A stretch of 64,000 bases of DNA, from the NCBI RefSeq assembly GCF_914767665.1, contig NC_059504.1:27072001-27136000 (forward strand), given 5' to 3'. The position numbers and the translations under genes are program-made. This document shows, in pieces, positions 24,348-36,769 of the stretch (its first letter is position 1; each line of letters begins with the position of its first letter). Origin of the DNA: Harmonia axyridis. Taxonomy: Eukaryota > Arthropoda > Insecta > Coleoptera > Coccinellidae. The notes beneath the pieces are model-generated. The model did not search any database, had not been told where the DNA came from, and saw only the letters and a program-made list of their open reading frames with translations.

Positions 24348-26216
24348 ATGGCAACTTCTGAATACTATTTGGAATTATCTAACAACCCATTACGTTTTGA
24401 AGCTGGTAACCAATTAACAAATGTGTTTTTCGACGACTCCAATAAACATGTATTTGCTGTACGTTCTGGAGGTGTTATGGGTGTTGTTGTCAAAGATCTA
24501 TGCCAACCTGATAAACCCTTGAATTTCAGAATGGAAGATAGGGGTCCTGTGTTATCTATAAAATTTTCTTTAGACCTTAAAATCCTTGCTGTGCATAGAA
24601 CCAATTCTTCAATAGAATTCATGAACTTCGATGGAAGTTCTCTAGAAGAAGAATATAGTCAAAGTTGCAAAAAGAATAATAAGATTCTGGGGTTTTTATG
24701 GACCTTCGAAAATGAAGTAGCTTTCATAACTGATCATGGTGTTGAATTATTCAAAGTTCTACCTGAGAAAAGAGCTTTAAAGCAGTTGAAGACGCTGTCA
24801 CATAATTTACAATGGTTTGTTTGGTGTCCACTCAATAAAATTGCTTTGTTAGCGTCTGCTCATGGATCTCAATTACAACCTATCATATTCAGACCTGGTA
24901 CAATCGGAAAGCTGCCAAAAGTAGAGAGTATTTCTTGCAAAATGGCCTTGGAGAGAGATATTACACTAGCAACACTGTATGGAATTCCTGCTATCTTGAT
25001 ACTGAGACATCAGAGTGGACCTCAAACTGCTGAAGTTCATATTCATGAACTTAGTGGTCCAGGACAAACCCCTATCAAAACCCATGTTTTAAAGCTTGGA
25101 CTCTCAGGTCGATTTGCAATAAATATTGTTGACAATTTGGTTTTAGTCCACCATCAAGCATCTAGAAGCTCTCAAATTTTTGACATAGCATTACCAGGAG
25201 AAAGCGATGGAGTTGTGAAATATCATACTTCTGTAGCTGCAGCAAAATCTTTCAAACCTGTAAATTTAACAATTCCCAGCTTGGATGGAGCACAAACGCT
25301 ACCTTGCGACTTATATTCTCCCAACTGGGTAGTGTTCCAACCAAACATCGTCATAGATGCTAAGCTTGGGTGTCTGTGGCATATTAATTTATGCCTTCCT
25401 CAATTGTGCAATATTATTTCAGATCTTGCATTTTGTTGTCAGTTACTTCTAAGAAGAACTAAAGGTAAGCCTGTCATACTAAAAGTATTACTTGAGAAGA
25501 TTCAACAAGAGAATCCAGTTCAAGAAAAAATCAGAGAATCATTCAATTATATCAACAAAGAGTATAGAGATTGGCTAGAAGTAGAATTGCAAAATCAAAC
25601 TGCATCTCCAGCTTTTGATCCAATTCCAAGCAAACCAGAAATAAATGGGAATGTTATCATTATAGATCAATTAGAGATGTATGATAACATTTTCCTTAAG
25701 CTAGATGCAGATGCTGAAATGAATAGGTTGGAATGGGTGCTAATAAATTATTTAACGTCTCTTTGTGAATATGATATAAAAGCACTGCCAAACTTGAATG
25801 AAATGATTGTATCCACTTTGGTTCGAAGAAAAAAATTCGCTACTTTACAACAACTTCTTCAATATGGTGTTATAGCAGACTCTAAAAATTTAGCTTGTAT
25901 TCTATTGTCGTTAGGAAATGTGTATCAAGCAGGAACACAGATGGCTCTGGACATGCTTTCACGGTTAGATGCTAAGGAAGAAATTCAAGAAATTCTTCTC
26001 AGTCAAGGACAGATTTTAACTGCTTTGAAATTGTCATCTGATAAAAAAAATCCCAGGAAATTCTTACAAGCGGCTCAGGACTCCAATGATGAGCAATTGT
26101 TCCATAGTGTTTTATACTATTATAAGAACCACCCAATGCATAGTTCTAATTTCAAAAAGGATAGTCGCCTAGATAGTTTTGTACATTTTTACAACTCAAT
26201 TTTTGAAGATAAATAA
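24348..26216 (+). CDS. RMC1: Regulator of MON1-CCZ1 complex (RMC1/Mic1; Drosophila Bulli)
   Basis: Single uninterrupted frame of 622 codons, close to the roughly 657-residue human protein. The N-terminal half reads as a degenerate beta-propeller (NVFFDDSNKHVFAVRSGGVM, GPVLSIKFSLDLKILAVHR, LWTFENEVAFITDHGVELF). The C-terminal third is the helical Mic1 domain (residues about 440-600, including NEMIVSTLVRRKKFATLQQL and MALDMLSRLDAKEEIQEIL). RMC1 is the third subunit of the MON1-CCZ1 complex, the guanine-exchange factor that loads Rab7 onto late endosomes and autophagosomes. ATG at 24348 follows in-frame stops. AATAAA overlaps the stop region. Intronless here, though no decay is seen, so it looks functional. 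It converges on NSMAF. Confidence 0.92.
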   Translation: MATSEYYLELSNNPLRFEAGNQLTNVFFDDSNKHVFAVRSGGVMGVVVKDLCQPDKPLNFRMEDRGPVLSIKFSLDLKILAVHRTNSSIEFMNFDGSSLEEEYSQSCKKNNKILGFLWTFENEVAFITDHGVELFKVLPEKRALKQLKTLSHNLQWFVWCPLNKIALLASAHGSQLQPIIFRPGTIGKLPKVESISCKMALERDITLATLYGIPAILILRHQSGPQTAEVHIHELSGPGQTPIKTHVLKLGLSGRFAINIVDNLVLVHHQASRSSQIFDIALPGESDGVVKYHTSVAAAKSFKPVNLTIPSLDGAQTLPCDLYSPNWVVFQPNIVIDAKLGCLWHINLCLPQLCNIISDLAFCCQLLLRRTKGKPVILKVLLEKIQQENPVQEKIRESFNYINKEYRDWLEVELQNQTASPAFDPIPSKPEINGNVIIIDQLEMYDNIFLKLDADAEMNRLEWVLINYLTSLCEYDIKALPNLNEMIVSTLVRRKKFATLQQLLQYGVIADSKNLACILLSLGNVYQAGTQMALDMLSRLDAKEEIQEILLSQGQILTALKLSSDKKNPRKFLQAAQDSNDEQLFHSVLYYYKNHPMHSSNFKKDSRLDSFVHFYNSIFEDK

Positions 26217-26968
26217 AATAGAAATGGAAGTATTGGTTATTCAAATAACACATCAATAAAATGTGTGTAGGAGTCTTAATTAGAATTACTATAAAAAAAC
26301 TTCCTGATTTTAATATGTATATACTTTTAGAAATAACAACAAACAGTCTTGAAAGACTTATTGGAATCTAATATATGAACGAAATCATAAAAAAATATAG
26401 TTCTAATTTAAAAATTATGATCAAATTTTGTTCACAATTTTTTGCATAATATTTGAAACACCCTGTGATAATATTCCTCAAATTCAAGAGATTCACAATA
26501 TTCGTACATCATTTTACTTCCATAAAGTGAATCGAGTTTATGCATAGGATATTTTATAGTAAAAATAATTCACATAATACAAACTATGGAAAATATCTTT
26601 TTTTCAATATTTTGAAAACTGTTAGGACTAACGCAATAGTTTGAAAAATGAGAATGAAAATCTTGATAATATCTAAGAAATAATTTTTTTTTACAAACCT
26701 GTTTTTCATTACTTGTATAACAGGAAGTGCCAGAGCTTAGGAAATATAATATTTTAGCTGAATAAGAAATCATGAACAATATCATATTCTGCATTTTCTC
26801 CAGAAACATCTAATAGGTGAATTAATAATTTATTTGGGTCTCTCGTTAGAAAAAGATTGGGAGAAAGAAAGAAATGTAGATATAGAAATGTAAATATAGA
26901 ATTTTAATAAAATACACTATATATAAAAATTCAAAAATCCAATCATATATAGTAAGGAATAACACAGT
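26217..26968. other. Convergent 3' intergenic region of RMC1 and NSMAF
   Basis: Carries 3' UTRs of both genes. For NSMAF a minus-strand AATAAA lies at 26829-26834, about 135 bp past its stop. An ACACCCTGTGATAAT phrase at about 26459 resembles the terminal motif of MITEs elsewhere in the window. Confidence 0.5.
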
Positions 26969-29900
26969 TCAGCCTTTATTTGGGCGCCAAACTTTTACTT
27001 GATGATCTTCCCCTCCACTACATATAAATGATTCGTCTTTAGCAATATCTACTGTAGTAACTGCACCTAATAATGAATAAAAATGAAGTATTTACTATCC
27101 TATAAAATAAATTTATTACCTTTATGTGATTTGAATTCATAAAGCATCTTCACTTCAACAATATTCCAAATGAGTAAACGACCATCTTCACATCCTACAA
27201 TGAGAAGATATTTACTCCATTTCATTGATGTTAAACCAGCATTCAAAGATTTCCTGAACACTGCCAATCCAGTGGTAGTATCTATGATTTGAAATACTTT
27301 ATCCATTCCTCCTAGTGCTAATTTAGTCCCATCTGGACTATAATCGATGCATTTTATGCAAGAATCCACTTTATACTTTTTGTGCAAAGAAAAGTCTGAT
27401 GTTTTCCAAATATAAAGTTCACCATCTTCAGTACCAACAGCAAGATGTACATTATCCCTTAAAAAATAGGTAAAATAAATAATCATTGGAATATTGGGAA
27501 GGAAAACTTACTGGTCAAATACTAAACAGCTAACTTGACTATTGTGATCAAGTTGTTTATAAAGACATTGAATAGGTTTAATAACACCATCTGTATTCAA
27601 ACCCTTCCATACTTTTACAGTACAATCTCCACTACCGGATACTAGAAGATTAGAAGTTTCACCCCAAGATAGAGATGTTATGGCATCTTCATGAGCAAAT
27701 ACTGTTTCGGTTATTTTACCATAGTCTAAGTCATATAATACTCTAGAACAGATTTCAAATGAATGAGATTTCTGAATAAAAAGAATAATAAAAAATCAAA
27801 ACATAATGGACATACAACAAGTAGGTTAGATTAAAGAAGGGGGGCTGATCATCCGACCTCACATGCATTTTGACCTAAAGATCTATTGTGCATCCCAGAG
27901 AGAGCTACATCCATCACTTGTTCCGGCTTTAAAAACCAAGAGCCAAGTTGTTGTAGCTTTTTCCAGTGAACAACTACACATTAGCATGGCAAGTGTTAGG
28001 CTGTCTCAGTGTCTCAGATATGTGTTCCCATATTTTACAATCAATTAAGAACTTAGAATTTATCTTTTAAGAGTATGAAATTCTTCTTGTTAAAATTTAT
28101 CATAACTGTCCTTGATACTCACGCAAAGTGGAGCATTATCTTTCATTTAATTCGTTTACAGGGCTCAATTTTATTTTTTCATCTAAAGTGTATTTATGAT
28201 TTTCACAAAAGATTAAAGTAGAAAATGTTACATAAGGTCCATGGTGAAAAGACATGGTCAAAAACACGTGCTTGGAAGTGCGAGGAAAGAAAACATCATA
28301 GTTGAAGGTAATGTTGATAGTTTTTTCAATCATTGAAGTGTTGTCCACTCAAAATTTTTGTCAAAAAAACATTATCTGAGTGTTATGTGATATTTGATAG
28401 TAAAAATATTTTGGAAAATAACTAAACTTGAAAAAAATTATTGATTTTGCAACACAATAATGCACCATGTGACAAGTTTTTATTGTAAAAGAATCTCTGG
28501 CTAAAAACTCTTCAAAATCCATCAATGAATTAACTTTACTTTTCTGAAATAAGAGTATTCAATTCAAATTCAAATTATAAACTTCTGAAATTGGTACTGT
28601 GAAAATAGATATAGAATCTTATTTGTCTTTATGTTTGTATATTCGGCAACCGAATAAAAGCTATATATATATATATATAGAATCTTATTGCACATTCAAA
28701 TTTCAGTGTTAAGTTTCACACAGAAATTCAAAGTTTGAAAGTATCGAAGTCTTTCATAGAAGTTCTTTAAAATCTGTCTTAAAGTTTTATTTATCAACCA
28801 GGAGTTTGATAAAGGTGAAACAACAATTTAGGAAACTCACATTTGATTGTCCCAACTGCCCACGACTAATATGTTGAGATTTGGCAACTGCACACAACTA
28901 CTTAGTGGCATGTGGCCTATATTTGCACTCCGAATCTGTCTTTTAGACTCGATAGAAAACACTTTCAGTTTCGAATCATGTCCAACTGATACAATATTAT
29001 TCTGGTCCTTAGCTATGAAAATAGCACCAACCGTATTTTTATGAGTGCTGAAGCAAACAATAGCTTCGATTTCAGACATGCTCAACCATTTTTCTAAAAT
29101 GAATATATATAATTATTTCCACCGATTATTTTTTACAATATTTTCGACCAACCTTGAGGAGTTGCCTTTCTTTCAGAGTCAAAAGGCTCTTTAAATAGTA
29201 GTAATTTCGATTTTTTCCTTGGATGTGGTACAGTGAATACTTGTTTCGGTATCTGCCCAAATTCCATGATTTGCACCTCCAAAGCATGTCTTTGATTCAA
29301 GTCGGTGATCAAATCTAGATTAACATTTCCTTCATAGCACAGATAGTAAAAAACTAAAAATAAAACTTCAAATTTCAGGAAAAAAATGGATTTTCAGTTT
29401 TTATTTTAAGCTTTGGACTAAGATGTCTAAACTACTTAAGATTAAAGTGGCAACTTTTGAAGGAACCAGCCTTTTTGTATTTTAATGGTGTTAGTCCCTT
29501 TTCACTTAATTTCCGCTTCATTTTTTATGGCGCTCACGTCGTCTTTCCTTCAATATCGTTTTGAGATTAATGAAAATCAGCTAATGGCTTTTGACAGAAC
29601 AAATGAAAATTTTAAAATTAGGCTGTTGATTGGTCAATTCTTTATATAGCGCCAAAATAAGGACCCATGCTAAGCCAAGTCCCAGAATTATCTCAAACAA
29701 AATCTAATCATGTGAACATACCAATATTTTTAGACATCTGACTTTGAACCTCAGGCATGTCAATTGTCACTTGTAAATTCCATGAGCTAAACAGATACTT
29801 ACGATTATTGGCTTTTTTGGCTTCTTCACCCTGTTGCTTATAACCAAAAATAAGATCTATCCAATTATGTAAATTATCTGAAACTAAATCGCTTTCTAAT

Positions 29901-32012
29901 GCATCCCTCAATTTCTGCACCAAATCCTTAGCATTTGTTGCCCATGGTGGGAGCTCGACATCACCAACTTTCATGCCATTATATCTATATCCAAAATTGA
30001 TTCCCATGTTGTTAACTAAGAATTTCCCTTCTTGTGTTGTGTCATAAAATTCTGGTATCAATTCCTTGAAGTCTGACATATTGTTGAGACAATTTTTATA
30101 AACATCGGATAAGGAATTAAACATCCTGTCTGGATGGTCGAACCTGCCACTTTGGAGACACAGAACGTAGTGAGGATACAATCTAGCTAAATAAAATAAT
30201 ACGAAACCTGGCGTAGAGTAATGTGATCCATATAGGAATTTATTGTCTGCCATCTCTTCATAACGTTCTATGAGCTTCTGAAGTCTTGAGGGATTCAATG
30301 CACCCACTGGTTTGGAGAGGTCTCTATAGTTTTCAGTATTATTAAGATCAAGTTTTTCACTGGAATAATTTGATATGATCCATGGGAAGATAGGATACTG
30401 TGTAAGATCGTTGATTGTGCGGTCTCCTAAACTAGAATGAATTGAGAAAATGAATAATGAATATTCAAAATTTATGGACTACTCCTATTGAAACCCTACC
30501 TCTCAACTCTTTAAGTGAAATCTGACATACAAATTTAGATGTGAACTTTGATGAACACAAAGTTTGAAATATCTCACCTGTTAATATATAATAAATACTC
30601 ATAGTTAGAAATAATGCCATTCTGCCATTGAAGAGTCATAACTCTGGGGGTAATTTCGCTCAATTTGAACTCAGGTTGTTTTATGAGTTCATCATGAAAA
30701 TTATCTCTTTCCTTCTGACTTGAAAATGAAACGTAAATATGTGGTATGAGGCTATTTTCATTGGAGTAAATTTCTAAGCCCTAGGAAATATATTAGTAGT
30801 TGGCAAGTAGTATGAAAATCAATAATTTTTCTTACTGTATGACGAAGTAGAAATCTCCTCTTAAGAATCTGTTTTATACTGTTAAGATTTATTTTGATAA
30901 CAGGATGCTAAAGAACAAAAAAATTAATAAAATATGTTACATCAAGAAAACTACTAGTTTAACTAAAACTGAAAAACAAATTTTAAGGAGTGAATCATTA
31001 TTACATATTTTGAAAAGAGATTACAGATATTCCACAAACTTTTTTAATTAAATTAGTTAGTCTAAATGAAACAAAATCATTCATTGAATTCTCTAAAAGT
31101 CTATTAAAAACTTATTTGTTTTTAAAACTGCATAATTTTCATAGAATAGTTTAATTAATGAATAATAGAATCCTTATCACTGTAATGACACAAAGAAAAT
31201 TAAAATTTTTATGTTCAAATTAATCATGCTAAGGATAAGAATTGATAAACAAAACTCACTGACTCAACATTATTATAAGGCTGGAAAAATATCCTTGAAG
31301 TTGACAGTAAAATACGTCCTGGATTCACCACTAAAGGAGTCACTTTATCAACTTGCGTTTCTAATATAACTTTTTCATATAAATCTAACCAAAGTTGATC
31401 AAAACTAACTCTTGCTTGTCTTGAATGAACTATAGTAGCTATCTGAAAATATTGATTTTTCTATTGAAAAAATAAGTACTAAATTTGAATTTTTTCACCA
31501 TATCAATTTGTTCTGCTGCTGGCAGACTACTGGCTCTATGCAACTGACATATTTGAGGTAGACAATTAATTATGTTACCATACTTCAAAATGAATAAAAA
31601 ATTAGCTGGTCCTTGATAAGCATATGGAGCTATTATATTGCTCTCAAACATTTCAATGTATTCTTTTGAATTCACAGCCAGTACATTCTTACTGTCAATA
31701 AATTTTGAACTACCTTTCCAGTGCTCTATAACAGTACAATCTTTCAATGGTATTTTCAGTAAAGGTTTAGTGATATCTTTCGGATCAAATACTAAAGATT
31801 TAGAACACATTTTCAATCTACCATCCTGTTTTTTAGAATCATAAGAACGTTTTGTTGTTCCTGCGGGTATAAAAATAACACTGAAGTCCTCAAAATATAT
31901 TTCTCCAGGATCCAGCTGTAGTAGAGAAAATCTGAAATAACACATATTCATACACGCTTAGATTATAATTTAGAATGTACAAATCCAAAATTATTTACCT
32001 TTCTTTATCCAT
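26969..32012 (-). CDS. NSMAF: FAN protein (factor associated with neutral sphingomyelinase; BEACH-WD)
   Basis: Exons: 32012-31999, 31931-31499, 31442-31260, 30907-30836, 30780-30578, 30431-29803, 29353-29153, 29093-28841, 27771-27512, 27457-27120, 27066-26969. All are GT/AG and phase-consistent except the junction 28841/27771, where one nucleotide is missing. About 894 residues (human about 917). It starts MDKER, then SLLQLDPGEIYFEDFSVIF, the FAN N-terminus. A GRAM/PH-like region follows, then BEACH (TQYPIFPWIISNYSS; PVGALNPSRLQKL; FLYGSHYSTPGFVLFYLAR; HNWIDLIFGYKQQG). WD40 repeats follow (SGSGDCTVKVW; DYSPDGTKLALGG), ending HQVKVWRPNKG. In vertebrates FAN couples TNF receptor 1 to neutral sphingomyelinase. 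Divergent from PSMD3. Confidence 0.92.
28662..28679. repeat. (TA)n microsatellite in NSMAF intron
   Basis: Nine TA units in the 1.07-kb intron region between 28840 and 27772, the same intron space that needs a missing small exon. Confidence 0.85.
29659..29712. repeat. Dispersed repeat fragment in NSMAF intron
   Basis: About 55 bp (GACCCATGC..., then CCAGAATTATCTCAAACAAA) shared with 22508-22562 upstream of DNAAF6, same orientation on the + strand. Upstream sequences differ, so they may be 3' ends of truncated copies of one element. Confidence 0.7.
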
Positions 32013-32584
32013 TTCAGAACTAGCCCTGATTTGATTCTTAGGAAATCTGAGATATATTAATAACAAAGACAATCATAACTAGTTGTTAGGTTCCTAAATT
32101 AGAAAACCAGACCAAAATAAAATAAAACTTATTCATTGGAATCTAATGATGTTACTGTGTATAAGAGAGAATTGTTTATTACAAAATACTAAAATAGTAT
32201 CTAATATTTCAAATATGACATTTATATATTTGTTTGAGACATAGACTAATAAAAATTGTGTTTATTATCTACTTATCTATGTTTATTTATGAAGTTTGTG
32301 GTTGAGGGAAATAAGTTCAATTCCATACAGAAAAAATTTTTTTCAAATATAAGAATAGACCATATTCGTATTTATATTACTTTAAACTGGTTTTGATGTT
32401 TTTCTAGTTCCCATCAGTAATAAATATTTTTAAAATTTAATTTTATTCTGTGAAGTAGCTGTCATCCTAAGTCAGTGTCAAGTAAATTTGAAGATTTGAC
32501 AATTTGACATTCATATTTCGATAGTCATCACAATCTCGCAAAGCTCTTTTATTGTTGATTCGAAAATTCTTATAAGTTTGTAAA
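32013..32584. promoter_or_regulatory. Divergent promoter region of NSMAF and PSMD3
   Basis: 572 bp separates the two start codons, in head-to-head orientation. It is AT-rich, with no convincing TATA box assigned and no repeat recognised. Both are broadly expressed genes, so a shared bidirectional promoter is plausible, but this is inferred from layout only. Confidence 0.5.
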
Positions 32585-34063
32585 ATGGTCGTTGAAATAC
32601 AAGATGTTGAAATGAAAAATGCTGATAGTCCACCAGGTCTAGAAGCTGGGGACTCCAAAAGAGATATTGATCTCCAAAGTCTCTTAGAACTTAGAGAGCA
32701 AGTAAGACAAATTGAAAAGGGAGTGAGTAACAAGGAGAACCGTTTCATTTTGAGAGTTTTGAGATGCTTACCGAATACCAGAAGAAAGTTGAATGGTGCT
32801 GTTCTAAGAGGACTCATCACACAAGTTTATCCACAGTATGAAAGAGATATAATGTTGTCCTATGTCGAAGATAGTTCAGGAGGAAATGAAATGGAGACAC
32901 AAACTCAGAGAACGAGATCTGCAACCAAAACTCCTCTGCCTGAAGTAGATACTTATATTCATTTGTTGATTCTGGTTCGTTTAATTGACACTAACAATCT
33001 AGATGATGCAGCAAAATGCTCAGAGTTGTTAATGGGAAAAGTAACTTCGCAAAACAGACGTACTTTGGATCTAGTTGCTGCAAAGTGCTATTTTTACCAC
33101 TCCCGAGTGGCAGAATTGACTAATAGACTTGACACTATAAGGTCTTTTCTTCATGCTCGTTTAAGAACTGCAACTTTGAGAAATGATTTTGAGGGGCAAG
33201 CAGTACTAATTAATTGTTTATTGAGAAATTATCTTCATTATTCGTTGTATGATCAAGCTGATAAATTAGTAAGTAAATGTATCTTCCCAGAAACTGCTAG
33301 TAACAATGAATGGGCAAGATTTTTATATTATCTAGGAAGAATCAAAGCTGCCAGACTTGAATACAGTATTGCCCGAAAACATTTGGTCCAAGCAATGCGT
33401 AAAGCACCCCAAAATGCTGCCATCGGTTTCAGGCAAACTGTCCAAAAGCTTCTGGTTGTTGTTGAATTATTACTGGGAGATATACCCGAGAGACAAATAT
33501 TCAGAGAAGCTAGTGTGAGGCATTCTTTAGGACCGTATTTTCAACTTACTCAAGCTGTACGCATGGGCAATCTACAAAGATTTGGTGAAGTATTGGAGAA
33601 TTTTGGTCCACAGTTCAGACTAGATCATACTTACACACTTATTCTACGTTTGAGACACAATGTTATCAAAACAGCTATTCGTTCCATTGGATTGTCCTAC
33701 TCTAGAATATCTCCCCAGGACATTGCAAAGAAATTAGGTTTGGATTCAGCTGAAGATGCTGAGTTTATAGTAGCCAAAGCAATAAAAGATGGTGTTATTG
33801 AAGCTACTTTAGATCCAGAAGGAGGTTATATGAGGAGCAAGGAAAGCAATGATATTTATTGCACAAAAGAGCCTCAGTTAGCTTTCCACCAGAGAATATC
33901 TTTCTGTTTAGATTTACATAACCAAAGTGTCAAAGCAATGAGATATCCACCCAAAGCTTATGGCAAAGAACTAGAATCTGCTGAGGAAAGACGTGAGCGC
34001 GAACAACAGGATTTAGAGCTAGCTAAAGAAATGGCAGAAGAAGATGAAGAGGGCTTTCCTTGA
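32585..34063 (+). CDS. PSMD3: 26S proteasome non-ATPase regulatory subunit 3 (Rpn3)
   Basis: Single 492-codon frame, intronless, length close to animal Rpn3. Begins MVVEIQDVEMKNADSPPG; hallmark segments are RFILRVLRCLPNTRRKLNG, YIHLLILVRLIDTNNLDDA and FLYYLGRIKAARLEYSIAR (TPR-like helices). The PCI domain spans residues about 290-400 (GPYFQLTQAVRMGNLQRFGE; RISPQDIAKKLGLDSAEDAE). The C-terminal helix, FHQRISFCLDLHNQSVKAMR, is followed by a charged tail ending EEDEEGFP. Rpn3 is a structural subunit of the proteasome lid, with its C-terminal helix in the lid helical bundle. The Drosophila orthologue is Rpn3 (Dox-A2). No lesion seen. Candidate poly(A) signals lie at about 34279. Confidence 0.95.
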   Translation: MVVEIQDVEMKNADSPPGLEAGDSKRDIDLQSLLELREQVRQIEKGVSNKENRFILRVLRCLPNTRRKLNGAVLRGLITQVYPQYERDIMLSYVEDSSGGNEMETQTQRTRSATKTPLPEVDTYIHLLILVRLIDTNNLDDAAKCSELLMGKVTSQNRRTLDLVAAKCYFYHSRVAELTNRLDTIRSFLHARLRTATLRNDFEGQAVLINCLLRNYLHYSLYDQADKLVSKCIFPETASNNEWARFLYYLGRIKAARLEYSIARKHLVQAMRKAPQNAAIGFRQTVQKLLVVVELLLGDIPERQIFREASVRHSLGPYFQLTQAVRMGNLQRFGEVLENFGPQFRLDHTYTLILRLRHNVIKTAIRSIGLSYSRISPQDIAKKLGLDSAEDAEFIVAKAIKDGVIEATLDPEGGYMRSKESNDIYCTKEPQLAFHQRISFCLDLHNQSVKAMRYPPKAYGKELESAEERREREQQDLELAKEMAEEDEEGFP

Positions 34064-36769
34064 GTTTTAAATAGCTACTTCTTCAGTTATATCATTGGAT
34101 ACTTAAACAAATATATCATCAGTTTGTATCTCAAATATTTTGGAAATATTAGTCCTAAAAATTGCAAAATAATCTGCAGTTGTGTTACTATTTGCTAAAT
34201 ATAAGGATGCTTCTATTACTTGTTTCACTTCAAATCCATGTGATGAATTATTGTATCAGTAGCAGAAGCAATAATATCAAATAAATAAACTGTAAAAAAT
34301 GTTAATTTATAATTTGCAAGTTCTAACAACCCTTTGCTGGAGAAAATTTAATGCTTATAGTTTATCACATGAGCGGGTTGTTTCACATGTGAATAATAAA
34401 TAAGCTGCAACAAGATCTGCTCTGTAAGAATTAATTATTTTTTCCTATGTGAAAAAACCGGCCTATCATCTGGAATTAACTAATATACCAATTCTATAAC
34501 AAAGTTGATTTAAGCCGCACTATAGACTAAATACCTCTGAATATGATGAAGATAATATATTCAGGACCGGCAAATCGGACATTTTGCCGGGCCGCAAAGT
34601 AAGTTAATGAAACAAGACATACTTTTTGACAAAAAAATTTTTTCTTAGTGAAAATACCACTTAGCAGTAAAATAAATAAATTGCCAAACAGCAATTTTAT
34701 TGATATCGAATAAGGGCTCTCAACTAGTTGTGTAAATACAAATAGGTACTAAAATGCACCTTTAAGAGCTTTGTCGTCTTTCTACTATAGTTTACCGTAC
34801 TTTCAGAAAATTAAGGGCTTTTTTGATGAAATCGGCAAAATGTCCTTTGATAAATTTGACAAGATTTGAAAAAAACCGAATAATTGCGCTCAAATATATA
34901 GATATAGCTTATTAAATCGAAAAACTTTGAGAAGTATTTAGTATTAAATGGTTTTTTCACAGTGCCCTCATCGGTCCAAAACAATTAGACAGAAAGTATA
35001 GAGAAAGATTCCTCAATAATATTTAAAATAACCAATGAAGTTCCAATCTGTATATTTCGCGCTCCCCTATTTGCACGAGTTTTTTACGATTATCAAGCTT
35101 GTCGGCATTATCTCTAAACTTCATCCCGTTTAGTAGTCGGCTTCTTATGGTGTGGGATATTATTAAAGCGTCTTCTTTGATATTTCAAAAATGAAATCAA
35201 AGTTTCCACCAACCCAAAAGTGTAGTACTGGACCAAGGTTTCTTTTACATATTTCTAAACTACCTTGGTTCAATAAAAAGAAGTTCTGGAGGAAAGTAAC
35301 GGTCACTTTTCCACAAAAAATATCACCCTGTGTAGATTTGCATTCAAAATTAGCATATCACATGATGAATTGATGAAAACTTTAAATTGTTATAGGACCT
35401 TTTCTCAATGGTCCGAGGAATCTGTAATTTCCGTTTGTATCTCCAATTTCAGGAACACCTTGTATAGTCGAATTCAAAACTGAGATCTTCACAAATAAAT
35501 TGCAATTTGAATGAAACACATTTTAATTTGTACAACTCAGCCCAGACAATTTTTCTTTGAATCTGGATAACTCCGGTGTTGAAATATTGTGACGAGAATA
35601 ATACAAAAAACCGATGACGAATGCAAAAACCACAGATGGCAAAACAAGGGGCGACGCCGTCTAAGTGGATAGATAAAGGAAAATAATAAACCTCGGACAT
35701 ATTATTATTATTATTATATACGACCTCGTAGTGCAATAAAAATAATCATCTTGAAAGTAATAAACTCATAAACCGTAAAAGGCTCCAATTTTTTACAGTC
35801 GTGCCGATTTCAAAGAAAAGAAAAATTATTATTGGTTCATTTTATGGAAATAATTTCGTTCTTCGTCTTTGCGCGAATTCTGAAATTTTATAGTTTGGAA
35901 ATCTAGGGGGCGAGCATAGACCTATTATATTAGGTCAATGGGGGGGGGGGTATTTAACCCACAGAACACTAAATATATATACCCCCTCATTATCAAATAT
36001 ATATACCCCCCTCATTTCTACGTCCTTGTAATGGTCCTCATTACTTGTAAAACAAAATTTATTTCTGTGGTTTCAGAAATTTCACAGAGATGTAATGCAT
36101 AGGCATACATAAGAATGCATAAGAGGGAAATTAGGTCAGCGTCTGTTGAATTATTTACAGTTTCAGTCATAAATCAAGGGAAAATTATATTATGAAACGA
36201 TTGGATTGAACAAATTTGAATTATTTTTCAATATAAAATTTAATGATTAGGATATGAGTAACAATATTTTTACAGATGAAAATATGTTAATTTGAATTTG
36301 ACAATTTTGGCGCCTCAATAAATGATGTTGATAGTTGCTCAGTGGAATCTTGTGATAATTATTCTAGATTTGTGGATGCAAGGAAGGATTGATAGAAACA
36401 TTAAATTTTAAGTGAAAATAACATATATTATCAAATAAATTCTGATAAAGAAGTTGGAACTGATGTAATTCGTATAAGAATTATTCATCCTGGAAAATTG
36501 GAATGCTTGTTGATCAAAGAGTCATACGACTTTATTCCTCTGTCAGTAGACATTCGTCCAACAAATCTGTATTTTCCAACAAGCAATTTTAGTTTTAAAC
36601 AATATTGTGATATATTTTGCCTATAAAATGTCTGACTGAGTAAGAAGTGAAACAAATTTTATTATGAATGCATCTGATGTAAGTTGAACATTTAAGGTTA
36701 TGAAACAAATTGAATTATTTTTTTATAATTTTGTAGCAACCTGTATTGTAATTTCAATGAGTTCTGGAG
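34064..36769. other. Intergenic region between PSMD3 and the ZCCHC14-like gene
   Basis: No gene. It holds a probable MITE fragment around 35440-35760 ending in an AACACCTTGTATA motif, with an ATT microsatellite at about 35701-35716. There is a 10-base G run at 35941-35950 and two near-identical phrases TATATATACCCCC at about 35973-36010. The last few hundred bases should contain the promoter and 5' UTR of the next gene, including a TTTTGTAG acceptor at about 36736. Confidence 0.45.

Noticed and set aside
28136..28348. 70-codon minus-strand ORF in the NSMAF intron, considered as the missing exon
   Set aside because: No WD or BEACH similarity, and its possible splice sites do not repair the phase at the exon 8/9 junction.
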